Shown here piece after piece: positions 46,370-57,771 of a stretch of DNA of 64,000 nucleotides. The stretch comes from Papilionanthe hookeriana x Papilionanthe teres (Eukaryota; Streptophyta; Magnoliopsida; Asparagales; Orchidaceae): assembly GCA_022702705.1 (NCBI GenBank), contig CM040424.1, forward strand, positions 141,161,665 to 141,225,664. Direction: 5' to 3'. The notes beneath the pieces were generated by a model. The model was not told the origin of the DNA. It saw only the letters and a list, made by a program, of their open reading frames with translations, and searched no databases. Numbering within the stretch: position 1 is the first letter of the stretch; each line of letters opens with the position of its first letter. The position numbers and the translations under genes are program-made.

Positions 46370-47850
46370 TGTAATATGAGTCAATTTTATATGATTTCAC
46401 ATATATTTTTTATCTTGCATTTTACAAGTTATTTTTACCTATTTTTCATGGATTTACACTTTTGGAAGGTTTTTGTTGATGTTGTGTAGGTTACAAGTTA
46501 TGAATACACGCATTTAGTGACGAGAAAAATAAAAAAAACTAGTTAAAAGCTACGTGGCCATGCCTTGAAGAAGCACGACCACAACACCATATAGTCACCA
46601 GCGGTGTGACCACATCACAAATATGCATGACCAAACCAACTTTTCAGAGGGTCAATGTGACCATGATATGATTGGGCATAACCACATTGCCTAATCCAGA
46701 AGTCTGGCATGACCACACCACAATTCAGCATGACCACTCTAAAGGAGTGAGAACCTATTTAGGCGAGAATTTTTCTTGCCAAATTCATGAATTTGGCTAC
46801 ATGAACACACCTTTGGGGCATTTAAAGAAGAGGCAGAGATCCGGACACAACTAGAGAGTAGTCGTAAGTGTTTTGGAGAGCTTCTTACTTTGATTTTCTC
46901 TTCCTCTCTTGGTTTGTGTTCCTAAGGGTCTTCCTTACCTATTTTTTATATTTTCATATATTTTATGAGAGGTTATTGTATGAGAGAGGGATTTGTTGCT
47001 GTGGAAGTGGGAACAAATTTTTTTATATGTTTTTACCTTTCTGTTTTAATTGGAACAATAATTTCGATAGAATGTATTTCTGATGTTCATTCTATTAAGC
47101 GTAGCTAAATTTTCTTTCATGTCTCCATGATTCATGGGGATGTGGTTTCATAATTTTCTCAGATGATTTCTTCCTCTGTATTATTTTTTTATGGAATTAA
47201 AAGTTGTTGTATTAACCATAGAATTTAATTTACTCATGATCTGGTCAATTAAAATGTTAAAATAATTCGTGATTTGGTCAATTAGAATGTTATATATCGT
47301 GATCTGTGACTTCTAACCGTTACACAGAGGAATTAAATGGTTAACCATAAAATCTGAGTAAGAATAGACATATTCTATTCAGATTTTCTAGCCTAGAAAA
47401 AGGATAATACGAAATTTGTGGGATGCCATGGGAATTAAGGAAGCTTCAATTTCATGGATTCTAGTCTTCTTTTGACCTAGGCATAAGCATAGTGATGACT
47501 TTCTATCTTTGTTGACAATAGTCACGTAGGGAAAGTCTAGGAAGATTATGAACCACCACAGTACCAAAATCTTTGGGGGCATACCTTATATCGCTTGAAG
47601 AACAATAAAACTTCTCTACCGCTAATTTCTATAATTTCCAAACTCGCTATTTTTTGTTTTCACTTTTGACTAAGATTTTAGAAAATCATCTCTTGTTTAT
47701 GATCGTGATAAACTTGGTTTAGATGTTTAGAAAATCTACTCTAGGTTTAGACGTGGAATCGATATGCGGTACTCTTTAACCTCATTATTAATTGACATAT
47801 ATACTTGTGTGAGGAGCAGAGTTACTTTGTGGTGATTTTTCTATTCTTCA
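46370..47850 (+). repeat. E4 5' LTR (related Athila-like family)
   Basis: Placed as an LTR because a degenerate primer-binding site and a gag remnant follow it on the plus strand. It shares landmarks with the E1-E3 LTRs (GATCTGGTCAATT near 47240, TATATACTTG near 47802) but belongs to a distinct subfamily. The start near TGTAATATGAGTC (46370) is uncertain; the end is put at CTTCA (47850) just before the primer site. Confidence 0.65.
46565..46745 (+). repeat. GCATGACCACA phrase cluster in the E4 LTR
   Basis: At least seven variants of GCATGACCACA/TGTGACCACA occur in 180 bases (near 46588, 46616, 46626, 46658, 46676, 46707 and 46729). They occupy the same part of the LTR in which the E1-E3 family carries its GGCGCC phrases. 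Confidence 0.75.
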
Positions 47851-47856
47851 AGTTTT

Positions 47857-47874
47857 TAGTGTCGTTTCTAGGGA
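47857..47874 (+). other. Degenerate primer-binding site, tRNA-Asp type
   Basis: TAGTGTCGTTTCTAGGGA matches 12 of 18 positions of TGGCGCCGTTGCCGGGGA, the complement of the plant tRNA-Asp 3' end used by Athila-type elements (recalled, not searched). Five of the six mismatches are C to T or G to A. Confidence 0.65.
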
Positions 47875-48189
47875 AAAACATTAAGAAAAAATCAAAGTTT
47901 ATGAGAACTGTAGTTGAACTGTCGAGAATCTAGGTTTAGCAATTTTTCTTCTTCTTTTTCATTTTTGTTTCATATTTATTTGCACTTATATTGTTGCTAT
48001 GTTTTTTTACAGGTGCTGAAAATTTAAAACTAAAAAAAATAATAAGTAAGCCAGAAAGCCAAAAATAAATATTTGATGCTGAGTCTATTGTGTTTTCTTT
48101 TGCACATGTTGTGTGCATTGCATTTGTTCTTGTTAAATGATTCTATGTGTCGGCGTAACTATTTTCTTGTTGGATTATTTTGAGCATAT

Positions 48190-48880
48190 TTCTTTTGTAT
48201 ACATAGGGGCTCGTACCCATTTTGACCTTGAGATTGACCACACTTATAGACGTATTAGAAGAGCACAACTGACCACCAACACACTTATAGAAATGTCTAA
48301 CCTTAGGATCCAACCATGAAATCTGTTATGAATTATGCTAACCCATAAATAGAAGAGATACATCTTAACATCAATTATCCTACTGTTGAAGCCAACACTT
48401 TTGAACTAAAACCTTCAAAAATTCAAATAGTACAAAACAAACAGTTTGGGCTTACACTGTATAAGGACTCGTACCATCGTTAGCAAAAGTTTTGGAACTG
48501 TGCACCACATTCTGACATAACAGTGTCCCCTGCGATGTCGTTAGACATTGGCTTATTCCATTCTCTTTACGGGACAGAGCCAACATGTGGTTAAACTCTT
48601 TAGCCCTAGGATCAATTACCACCTGAAATGACTTAGTACAGATATTCTTAGCTGAGAATTTCCCACTCTAAAAAATTGCAAAACTGAGAAATGACATCAC
48701 ATCATTTGTCTGAATATAAGGGGAAACCATTTATGAATCCTACGAAAGATTCATAGAACTGCTTAGAAAATATCCACACTTTGTCACGCCTAACTGGCCA
48801 ATTCTTAAAACTTTTACAACAAACTGGCAGGCTCACTTATATCCATCATAGTTGCTGTTGCAAGAGGTTCTTTAAGGGGT
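48190..48880 (+). pseudogene. E4 gag remnant, Athila type
   Basis: Protein-like stretches in changing frames, in the order expected for an Athila gag: FDLEIDHTYRRIRRAQ (48220-48267), NYANP and YPTVEANTFELKPSKIQIV (about 48329-48430), LFPFSLRDRANMWLNSLALG (about 48551-48610), and KLRND, ESYERF, LLRKYPHF (about 48675-48785). The L-x-P-x-S-L-x-D-x-A-x-x-W-L motif is the retrotransposon gag core. Several stops and shifts are present. The sequence loses similarity at about 48880, shortly before the inverted E2 LTR begins. Confidence 0.82.
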
Positions 48881-49083
48881 GATGCAGATCAACACAACAA
48901 TATAAATGTCTTTCAACACTACAACACACACGACAGTTAAATTAGAAAATATGTAGATCAATCAAAATAATATGTACTTTAAAATAAAAAATTTTTATCT
49001 TTCAAAAAATCTTTTTTAGCTACCACTCTTAGTGATTTAATGTATATTTTTGATTTAAAATATTCACAAAGTTGCAAACACAA

Positions 49084-50657
49084 GTATACGTATCTCTTAA
49101 GTAATAAAGGGCTCAAATGGAGTCCTAAGTATGGATCCCACAGAGAGGTGGTAATCCTTGTGATAATAACTCAAAAACACAATATTCAAGCTATATAAAT
49201 CTTAAGTAAGAAAACAAGTCAAAATTGGTTTAATGTAACTAATGGAACTAAGTTTACTAAACTAATCTCTAAACTTCAAAGTTAAATTTTTTAAGACTAA
49301 ACTAAGTTTTGTGACGAAGAGTTCAAATTTGAGAAAGTATCCTTCCCCTTTACAATGAGGTTATAGTTAGTGAATGAATACAATTTTTGTAAATTGTATT
49401 GTGCCAAATAGAGTATTCCTATTCTTTCTCCTCTTTACGAGTGAAAAAGAACAATGGCTAATCTAGAGTTTGGTCTCTAAATCCATGGTTAAGCTGAGAA
49501 AATACTGGCTCTCAATCCAGAATTTCCATGTTCTCCTCACCTGAGGGCTAACATCTCACTTTAGTTTCCAAACTCCTGGATCAAATTGGGAATTTTAATC
49601 TGTCACTCTAAAATCTCCAATTCTATGCTCATCAAAGTATATTTCTCTATTTATTTGCACTCAACCCCATGGACTACATTCTCATCCATGAAATTTAATG
49701 TGATTCTTACTCCGTTCTAGAAAGCATAGTCCTTTCGAATTATATGTTTCAAAATAAATTTTAATAATTCAATTGACTAGATCAAAAAGTAAATGAAGTT
49801 CAAAGTTTAAATCATCACAATTATGAACATTTTATTATTGCACAACAATCTTGATTCTTCACATGACTATGTCTCATTGTATGGAGAAGGACAAAGAAGA
49901 TTACTCAAAATTTAAGAGAAAAGTAAAACAAAACATGGATTTTTTATATAAAAATAAGTTTACAAAACAAAAAAGGAAAGAACACAACTTATCTCAATCT
50001 CCTCCCCAAGTAAATCCCTTGAAGTGCCTTTGAATCTCTTTCTCTCTTTGCAATACCCCATAATTCTCTCTTAGAAGTGTAATAAAGAAGAAATCTCTCA
50101 CTTTTCCCTCTCCTCTTACAACTCTTAGAGAAAATCTTCTTTAAACTCTCTCACACACTACACTTGACTCACACAACAAAGACCAAAAGATAAGACACTG
50201 GCAAAGGACACTTTTTCTAACATAAAAGCACTCTTTTATAAAGTACAGATGAACTTTCTAAGAGTTTACTTAAGAACTTCTTTAAAATTCATCCAAATTC
50301 AATGAATGTTGAAGAATAACCACCTCTGGCGCCATTGACACCAAAATCTGGATCCTGGCGTTGCTATCTGGATTCTGGCGCCGTTAGTGCCAGTTCTGGT
50401 GCCATTGGCGCCAGTTCAACTTCTGCTCTCTGAAAACTGGCAGCATTGGCGCCAGTTCTGGCGCCATTGACAACAGAGCACATTTCAAAAATTGCTTCAT
50501 TTGACTCCAAATTTCATTAATTTTCCTTCAATTTTGCTCCAATTGCCTAGACTTATTATAGATGTAATAAAACATAGAAATACCCTTGTTTAAAGTGCAA
50601 TATCACTAAATTTTAACATAAAATGTATATAAAATTGAACATTTTTTTGGTGTATCA
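49084..50657 (-). repeat. E2 3' LTR, minus strand
   Basis: On the minus strand it starts TGATACACC at 50657 after a decayed polypurine tract (TTAAGTTTGGGTGATT, 50673-50658), and aligns with the E1 LTR throughout. The end near 49084 is set at the TATACTTG word. It carries the richest GGCGCC phrase cluster of the window (50326-50475). Confidence 0.82.
50326..50475 (-). repeat. GGCGCC phrase array in the E2 LTR
   Basis: At least nine half-phrases of the type CTGGCGCCATTGGCGCCA spread over 150 bases, in the plus-strand forms CTGGCGCCATTGACACC, CTGGCGCCGTTAGTGCC, CTGGTGCCATTGGCGCC and so on. This is an expansion of the one or two phrases seen in the E1 and E3 LTRs. Confidence 0.85.
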
Positions 50658-51930
50658 AAATCACCCAAACTTAACTGTTTCATGTTCTCAAGTAACTTCT
50701 TTACTATATATAAAAAGTAAAACTTATGATAGTGAGCTTTACTTATAGATTTCTATAATACAACTTAAATTTTTTTTAATAACTTAGGTTAAACTAAAAT
50801 TATAAGAATATCTAGTAGTTAAGTTTAAGATTTCTAATTTTCTATTCATTTCAAGAGGAATTGTAATTTATCATATTAAAGATGCTTAGAAGATTTAGAT
50901 GAAAAAAAAATTATGAGAACTCTATCACTAAGGATGTTAATACTTAAATACAAGTTTAGAAATGTAATTAAGCATTTTTCCTCAAGTTGATTCAAGTGAA
51001 GCCAATATTTGATTGAGCATCTCCTTAAGCTTCTCCTCACATATTTTCTTTTCTTTTTCTTTTATTTTTTTCTCTTCTTTTTCTTTTAGGATCTTTTTCA
51101 ATCATTTCATTTCTTTTCTTTTTTATGTGAGGATTACTATATCTCGATAGCCCTTTAATAAATATTTTGAACTTCACTATCATTTTCTTAAAATTGAAAA
51201 TTTCTCACATTCCATCACTTTATAAATTCATATTAACTTTGAAGAAGGTTTTTCATAAAGTCTTTATCTTTCTTCTTATATGTCACTCCAAGATTCTTAA
51301 TACTTCAAAAATACAATTTCCTTTACTTTTAATAGAAAAAGCATCGTCTTATTCATTCATACTCAATATCTTTGCCCGAGAGTTAACCCCTATTATTAAA
51401 GTCTTTTACTTAAGTCAACTATGATATTTAAAAAAAATAGTTATCTAAAGTTAACCTCTAATGTCAAAAGTCGTGCTAAATTAATTTTTTAAAAATATAG
51501 ATAATTGTGGACAACTAAAGTTTATTCTTTTATTAAGAAAAAATTTTTTCTGTTCCCCCCAAACTTAAATTTTTAACACGTAAACATTTTGTTCAGATAT
51601 GTGGGTAGAAAGAAAACATTAAATGCATATAACAATACTAAACTTCTGTACTAGGTCTTTGATTTTATGCAGGTATAAATTAAAGAAGGTGTATAACAGC
51701 GCGGTTAAGTTTCATAAAACATGATATATCAAAAAGATTTGCTAAGTAAAGGAGAATTTTAAGCATAAGCAGTAAATTTAAAAGAAACATATAACAACAA
51801 ATAATCTAAAATTTCAAATGACAGGTTCTACATCGCATCATACAATACATAAAAACAAAATCCAACTAGCAAACAAAGACATAAAATGAAACAAACTACA
51901 ACTAAAGAGATAACCACACAAAAACCTCCA
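50658..51930 (-). other. E2 3' noncoding region
   Basis: No gene. It contains, on the minus strand, the inner polypurine word TTAAGTTTGGGGGGAAC (about 51570-51555) and the A/G-rich tract (51145-51035), matching the E1 noncoding region. Confidence 0.7.
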
Positions 51931-51934
51931 CAAG

Positions 51935-53050
51935 CATCATCATCTGCTTCTTCCTCTTCCTCCCCTTCTTCCTCTTTCTTCTTCTTCCTTATCAAAATTA
52001 TCATACACATAAGCTGTAAAGCTAGGCCAAGTAGGGAATTCCACAGTGTGATCACCACTCAAATATCTTGTCATAGCCTCATGTTAAGGAATATCAAATT
52101 TGACTCTTCTTTTCATATATTCATCATTATGAATATTTCTTGCTTCTAAACAACTTATTCGATTATGCATTGTCACAATATCTCCTTGTTGAATCATTAG
52201 TTGCTCCATAACATCCTGAAGTGAACAAGTATTAGAAGTGGAAGGTCCTGGAGCTGATGTAGATGGAATATCGCTACTTCCACCTCTAGTTCTCCATCCA
52301 ACATCAGACTCATATTTATGAACACTGGGTTTACCAATAGGTTTAAGAGGCTGTAATAATTATTATTGTCTATCAAAATCCACTCCTGAATGTTCACATA
52401 AAGTGAAAATTAGGGCAAGGTAGCCTAAACTTTTGGTAGTCCCACCCTTAGAAATACTACGGGCATTTCGATGAATGAGAGAACCAATATCAATACTCTT
52501 CATTTGTTGAATACAAAAATTTAGTATGTCTCTCACCTTAGTCACTTCACTAAGATGATTTGAGGGAAGCAGTCTTGTGGAAATAAAGTAATGTCATGCA
52601 TTGTACTGTGCATTTAACATAGAAGTATAGAAGTTTAGCTTATGATTATTCTTTAATTTCCAAACTCCTCTTCCATCAGTCAGAAATGCAAAAAATTCGT
52701 CAAGAGATGAATCAGAAGCTACGAATGCTGAATACTCGCAATTAAATTCATTCCATAACTGGTATAATGCATTGATTCTTTCGGGAGTGAATTCAACATT
52801 TTTAACTCGCACAAAATACATGATTGTTTGAATTCTCTTGGAGGTTGGCATCAAACTCGTGAATGATAGGAATAACTGCTAATGCCGTGAAGTAGTAAAA
52901 AGTTTTCCAATGCCTTGCAAAAATCAATCTTTATATTGAACCTCCCAAATAATAAAATGCAAGTTCTTGAATAAGCTTCTTTATGATAAGTTGCGTGTCA
53001 TAGTGAAACTGTACCTTCAAATTCATAATTTTTTTGCATCAAAACCATCT
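51935..53050 (-). pseudogene. E2 ORF B
   Basis: Minus-strand copy of ORF B. It carries RVKNVEFTPERINALYQLWN (52827-52768), FFAFLTDGRGVWKLKNN, the WHYFIS block in decayed form, ILNFCIQQMKSIDIGSLIHR (about 52530-52470), and SLGYLALIFTLCEHSGVDF. The coiled-coil block (MEQLMIQQGDI, about 52209) is followed by a Glu/Arg-rich tail ending near 51935. Several stops and frameshifts break it. In its leader the candidate intron of ORF B is preserved with both donor (53273) and acceptor (53080). Confidence 0.78.
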
Positions 53051-53079
53051 CTAACTTTCCCTTTCTTCACTCTTGAGTT

Positions 53080-53273
53080 CTAGAAATTTACAAAAAATCC
53101 AAGTAAAGCGCAATAACCATAAGACGAACTCCAAAAGTCAAAATAAGTGGTAAGAAACTTTACACCATGGACTGTAACTAAATTTTCTTCAAAATTTTCA
53201 AATTTTCAGTTTTCCAATAATGTAGGAAAAATGGTGAAAATAAAAAATTTCTAGTTTAAAGTGAAGCTCTTAC
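53080..53273 (-). other. Candidate intron in the leader of E2 ORF B
   Basis: On the minus strand, donor TTTG/GTAAGAGCTTCAC at 53273 and acceptor TTTCTAG/AACTCAAG at 53080. The length of 194 bases compares with 198 in E1, although the interior has diverged. Confidence 0.45.
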
Positions 53274-53450
53274 CAAAGGAAGATGAAATCCAAGCTTTTT
53301 CAGCCTTCAAATCGCCTCAAATCCAAGTAATAGCAAGCCATAATATGAGTTTTGACCTTAATCGAGAGGTAGGAGATGAACCAAGCAGTAAAAATGATGG
53401 TTACTGTTTAGTTTTCATGATTTTTAAAAGACCTGGGAATTTTCGGGAAA

Positions 53451-53490
53451 CTGGCGCTATTGGCGCCAAAGCTGGTGCCATTAGCGCCGA
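53451..53490 (-). repeat. GGCGCC phrases before E2 ORF B
   Basis: Plus-strand CTGGCGCTATTGGCGCCA and CTGGTGCCATTAGCGCC, in the ORF A to ORF B spacer, the same place as in E1. Confidence 0.8.
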
Positions 53491-53846
53491 CACTCAAAAA
53501 ATTCAGATTTTGATTTTTTTTGTAAAAGACGTTATACACCAAAACTCTCCAACTTCTAATTAGCCTAAAGTAACATTAGTATATATAATTAAGTAATATT
53601 CTAACAATAAATTTCACAAACAACACAAAACTCACATTTATGTATAAAATCCAAACAATTACAAACATGTATTTTTAAACCACGACATAAAACTCAGCAT
53701 CGAAATCACACCAACATCAATCTGACGTTGTAAACTAAATAACAAACACCTAACATAAAACACATAAAGTCTGAAGTTGAAAATAAAGGAAATCCAATAA
53801 AACAAAACACAAATAAGCTCTCATAAATAAAAAAATTCCATACTTC

Positions 53847-55075
53847 TGGGCGACAACACGTCTTCATCTTCAGCACTCTCATCTTCTGGAATGTCTCCCA
53901 TTGATTGGTAGTGCACATACAAATTTTAAAAAGGACAGTGAGGAAATTCGTCTATCGAGTCTTCTTCGATCAAAACATTCTTATACATACGCACCGTAGC
54001 CTCTTCCATAAGTCCAGTATGTTCAAATTGCTCTTTAATTTGCCAATCCAGATGGTCAAATTGATCAGAAATGATGCTAATCACATTCATAATATTAAGT
54101 ATTTCTTTCTCAAACTTATTTCTCAAATTTCTTAATCCTCTTTAAAATAACTTGTGAACTATCAGGAAAGCAGGGTTGTATAGGTGATGAATTTTGAGAT
54201 GATTGATCCATAGAAATATTTATATCATTCACTTCCCCATTCTCTATGTAGTCACAATTCAACATTGGGTCCATGGGCTTCTAAGGGAGAAGCACCTTTT
54301 TTTCCAATTTTCATAAGAAACTTACACTTGACTACAAAGCAAAAATATTGTAGATGGATGTCCATGTCCATAAGAAGATCCGTTCAAAATCAACCCAAGA
54401 ATGGATTTAACAATTAAAGCACACAAATCATTTGGTCTTCCAGTTTGAATACAATAATTCAAAGTAGTGCTTTCCTTCGGCATTTTACTGATTTTCATAG
54501 TAGTAAGCAATTTCACTGAATTAAAAAAATGCCATGGTTTCGACACAAAATTTAATAATGAAGATGAAAAACATACATGATCGTCACCTTTTATCTCCCA
54601 TGTTCCATTTTCATCTGTTAAAAATCGAATGACTTCATTTATATTATCTCTTGTAGGAGCAGAGTTGGCATAATGACAAATCAGTATATTCTCGACCAAG
54701 AACAAGTCATTGATTCATGAAGGAGTAAAAGGTATACACCTACATTGAACATAAACAACCCTATGGTTAATCCAATGAAGATTTGCATAAAACTCATTCA
54801 CCACAGGAATGACTACTGCCGCAGTTGTGTAACACAATACTTCCCATCCCTTTGCATGATGATATCTTTCACAATAGTTCCATGAGTATTGAATCCTCGA
54901 TTTGCAAAACCCCTTTTCTTGATCAATCTCATCTTTGCAAGAATCCTATCATGCAACTTCTACGCATTGAAAATAATGAATTTCCTTCAATTGAAAATCC
55001 CATACTTCAAAGTTCCTTTGGAGTTGGAAGTCATAGAATCAAGTATAGTGGATCTTCTCCCTCTCTACTAATTAA
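53847..55075 (-). pseudogene. E2 ORF A
   Basis: Minus-strand copy of ORF A. The N-terminal third (about 55000-54720) shows VNEFYANLHWINHRVVYVQC with stops. The open part 54705-54322 has ICHYANSAPTRDNINEVIRF, WHFFNSVKLLTTMKISK and TTLNYCIQTGRP. The coiled-coil part is open at 54126-53926 (KEILNIMNVISIISDQFDHL). Block order and spacing are the same as in E1 ORF A. Confidence 0.75.
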
Positions 55076-55200
55076 AATAACTCCTAATGACAGACTTTGG
55101 GAGTTATAAAGAGAATAATCAGTTCAAAACTATCAAAATCCACTAAAAGCTGCCTAAAATCGCCTAAAAGAAGCTTCACGAGTCGTTTTCTCAACTGTAA

Positions 55201-55236
55201 TGCCATTGGCGATGAAATCGGGCACAGTTGGCACCG
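55201..55236 (-). repeat. GGCGCC-type phrases before E2 ORF A
   Basis: Plus-strand TGCCATTGGCGATG and GGCACAGTTGGCACC, upstream of ORF A on the minus strand, the same place as in E1. Confidence 0.7.
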
Positions 55237-55471
55237 CTTCTCTGGAAATTAGAGCTATTGGAGTCAAAACAAATTTCTGCACTGTTTCGTCTATGGTCGA
55301 ACTAACTTTCAAATCTTCCATTGAATTCAATAATTAACAAGTTTTATATATTTTCTTAAAAAATTGGTCTCCAAAGTACAAAGAATTCATAAAAAGAGCT
55401 TTATTTTAATTTTTAATTATATATGTAAAAAAATATTTAATTATGCTACAAAGATAGTAATAGGTTTCCTC

Positions 55472-56172
55472 TTACAAAGTGATTCGTTTAAGGTCGTTAG
55501 CCCGACATTCCCGGTCTTTACTCCAGTTGACCAACATTAAATCCTCTTTAAATATTGGCCTGTGCTCATGAAAATAATGTTTCAAACTATGCCCATTAAC
55601 TTTAACCGTTTTTCTAATTTTTTTATCATCAATATCAACAACTTCAAATGGGCAAACTTTTACAATAGTGAATGGGCCTAACCACCTGGACGCAAGTTTT
55701 CCAGGAAATAACTTCATTCTTGTATTATACAATCAAGGTTCTTGTCCAGGTTTGAATTATTTTTTATTATCTTCCAATCATGCCAATCATTTATTTTTTT
55801 ATTATAAATCTTAGCATTATCAAAAGATTTATTCCTGATTTTTTCAAACTCATTCAGTTGTAACAATATTTTCTCAATTGCATCTTTTACATTAAAATTA
55901 AAGTGCTTGACAGCCCAATAAGTTTTATGCTCTAATTTTACTGGTCAGTGACAACTCTTCCCTAAAATAAGTCTAAATGAGAGCATTTCTATGAGAGTTT
56001 TATAAGATGTCCTGTAGGCCCATAATAAAGTATCTAGTCAAACAAACCAATCTATTTTGTTAGGATTTACAGTCTCTTCCAAAATTCTTTTAATTTCACG
56101 GTTATATACATCTGCTAGACCACTAGTCTTAGGATGATAAGTGACCGTGACTATCTTAAATAACTATTTATA
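55472..56172 (-). pseudogene. E2 integrase C-terminal remnant
   Basis: Minus-strand end of pol. From about 56160 it reads YHP-TSGLAD, then IDWF and the SPF/L-type block in several frames. The open frame 55732-55472 begins MYNTRMKLFPGKLASRWLGP, typical of the Ty3/gypsy integrase C-terminus, and ends RECRANDLKRITL over the post-pol box. Upstream it is cut at about 56172, close to the end of the E3 LTR. Confidence 0.85.
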
Positions 56173-56231
56173 AGTACTTTTACTTCAGTCATAATGTATA
56201 ATTATTCCAATAAGAAAGTAGTCAATCTTTA

Positions 56232-57771
56232 TGCAAGTATCCATATCACTCAAGTAATACAGGGCTTTAATGGAGTCTTGATTATCTATCCCACAGGTAG
56301 GAAGCAAACCTTAAAGTGTAGCACAAAAATTCAACATTCAAATTTGCAATGTAATTAAAGTAAATACTAAAGTTGCTAAAGTTTAATGATGCTAGAAATA
56401 TTAAGATCATTAAAGTATTTTTTAAACTTCAAATTAAAGTTTACTACTACAATAAGTTTTGTATTGAAAGATTCAAATTTTGAAAAATTATCATCCCCCT
56501 TATAATGATTTTATGGTGAGTGAATTATAAATATTAATAAAATTCTTGTATTGTGCCAAATTGGAGCATACCTAATCTTTACCCTTCTCCGAGTGCTGTA
56601 AAGAACATTGGCTAATCCAAGGTTTAGTCTCTAAATCTGTGGTTAGGCTGGGAGGATACTGGATCTCACTCCAGAGCTCCCACTTCTCTTCACTTGAAGG
56701 TTACCTCTCGCTTTAGTTTCCAAACAATAGGACCAAATGAGTATTTTAGTCTGTCACCCTAAAATCTCCAATTCTACGCCCAATAAACTGTATTTCCCTA
56801 TTTATTTGCACCCAACTCTCATGAACTACATCACTCATTCATGGACATTGAAGGTAATCTTCACTTTTATTGTAGAAAGCATAATCCTTTCGGATCGTAT
56901 GTTTTACAACATATTTTAACAATTCAATTGGCCAGATAAAAAAGTAAATAAAGTAAGAAGTGAAAAATCATAACAAATTCTTAACATTCATATAGCACAT
57001 CTAATCTAAACCATCAACTTCACAATACATGAGTGTAAGGAGAAAGATGAAGAAATCTACTCAGAATTCATGAAGAAGATACGACAAAACAAAGATTGTA
57101 TATATAAATGCAAAGTCATAAAAACAATAAGAAGTAAATACAACTTATCTTAATTTCTTCCCCTAGCAAATCCCTTGAAGTTCATTTGAATCTCATTCTC
57201 TCTTCATAACAACACACAATTCTCTCTTAGAATAGTAGGGAAGAAGCAATCACTCACTTTCCCTCTCCTCCTACAACTCTTTTGAGTAGAATTCCTCACA
57301 AAACAACACTTTTACACTAAATCCTAGACTGTAAACTCTCTACAAACACCTCCTTTCAAATTACACACTAATTTACTTCACTTACACCACTTCTTCTCTT
57401 TGAATTATGGTGCAAAATTCGTGTTAAAATAGCTTAGGGACGATTTCCCTAAGAGATGTCTCAAGAATCCCTGTAAAAGTCATCCAAATACATTGAATCT
57501 GGCCTCCACAGACATTAGGCACCGTCGGTGCCCAATCACGCTAATTATTCTGAACTCTCTGGAAAAAAAGCGCAGTCAATGCGAGAACTCAGATTTCTGA
57601 TTTTTGCCTTTTTTTGCTCAAAATTCATTCCTTTTTGCTTCTTTTTGCTCCAATAGCCTAAAATCATCATACCTGTAGAAAAACATGAAAACTACATTCC
57701 TTTCAAGTGCAATATCACAAAAAATGAGTATAAAATATATATGAAAAATCCAACATATTTTTGGTGCATCA
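56232..57771 (-). repeat. E3 3' LTR, minus strand
   Basis: On the minus strand it begins TGATGCACC at 57771 directly after an intact polypurine tract (AATTTGGGGGATTT, 57785-57772), and ends near GATACTTGCA (56232). It aligns along its length with the E1 and E2 LTRs. It has one clear GCACCGTCGGTGCCC phrase at 57519-57533. Confidence 0.85.
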
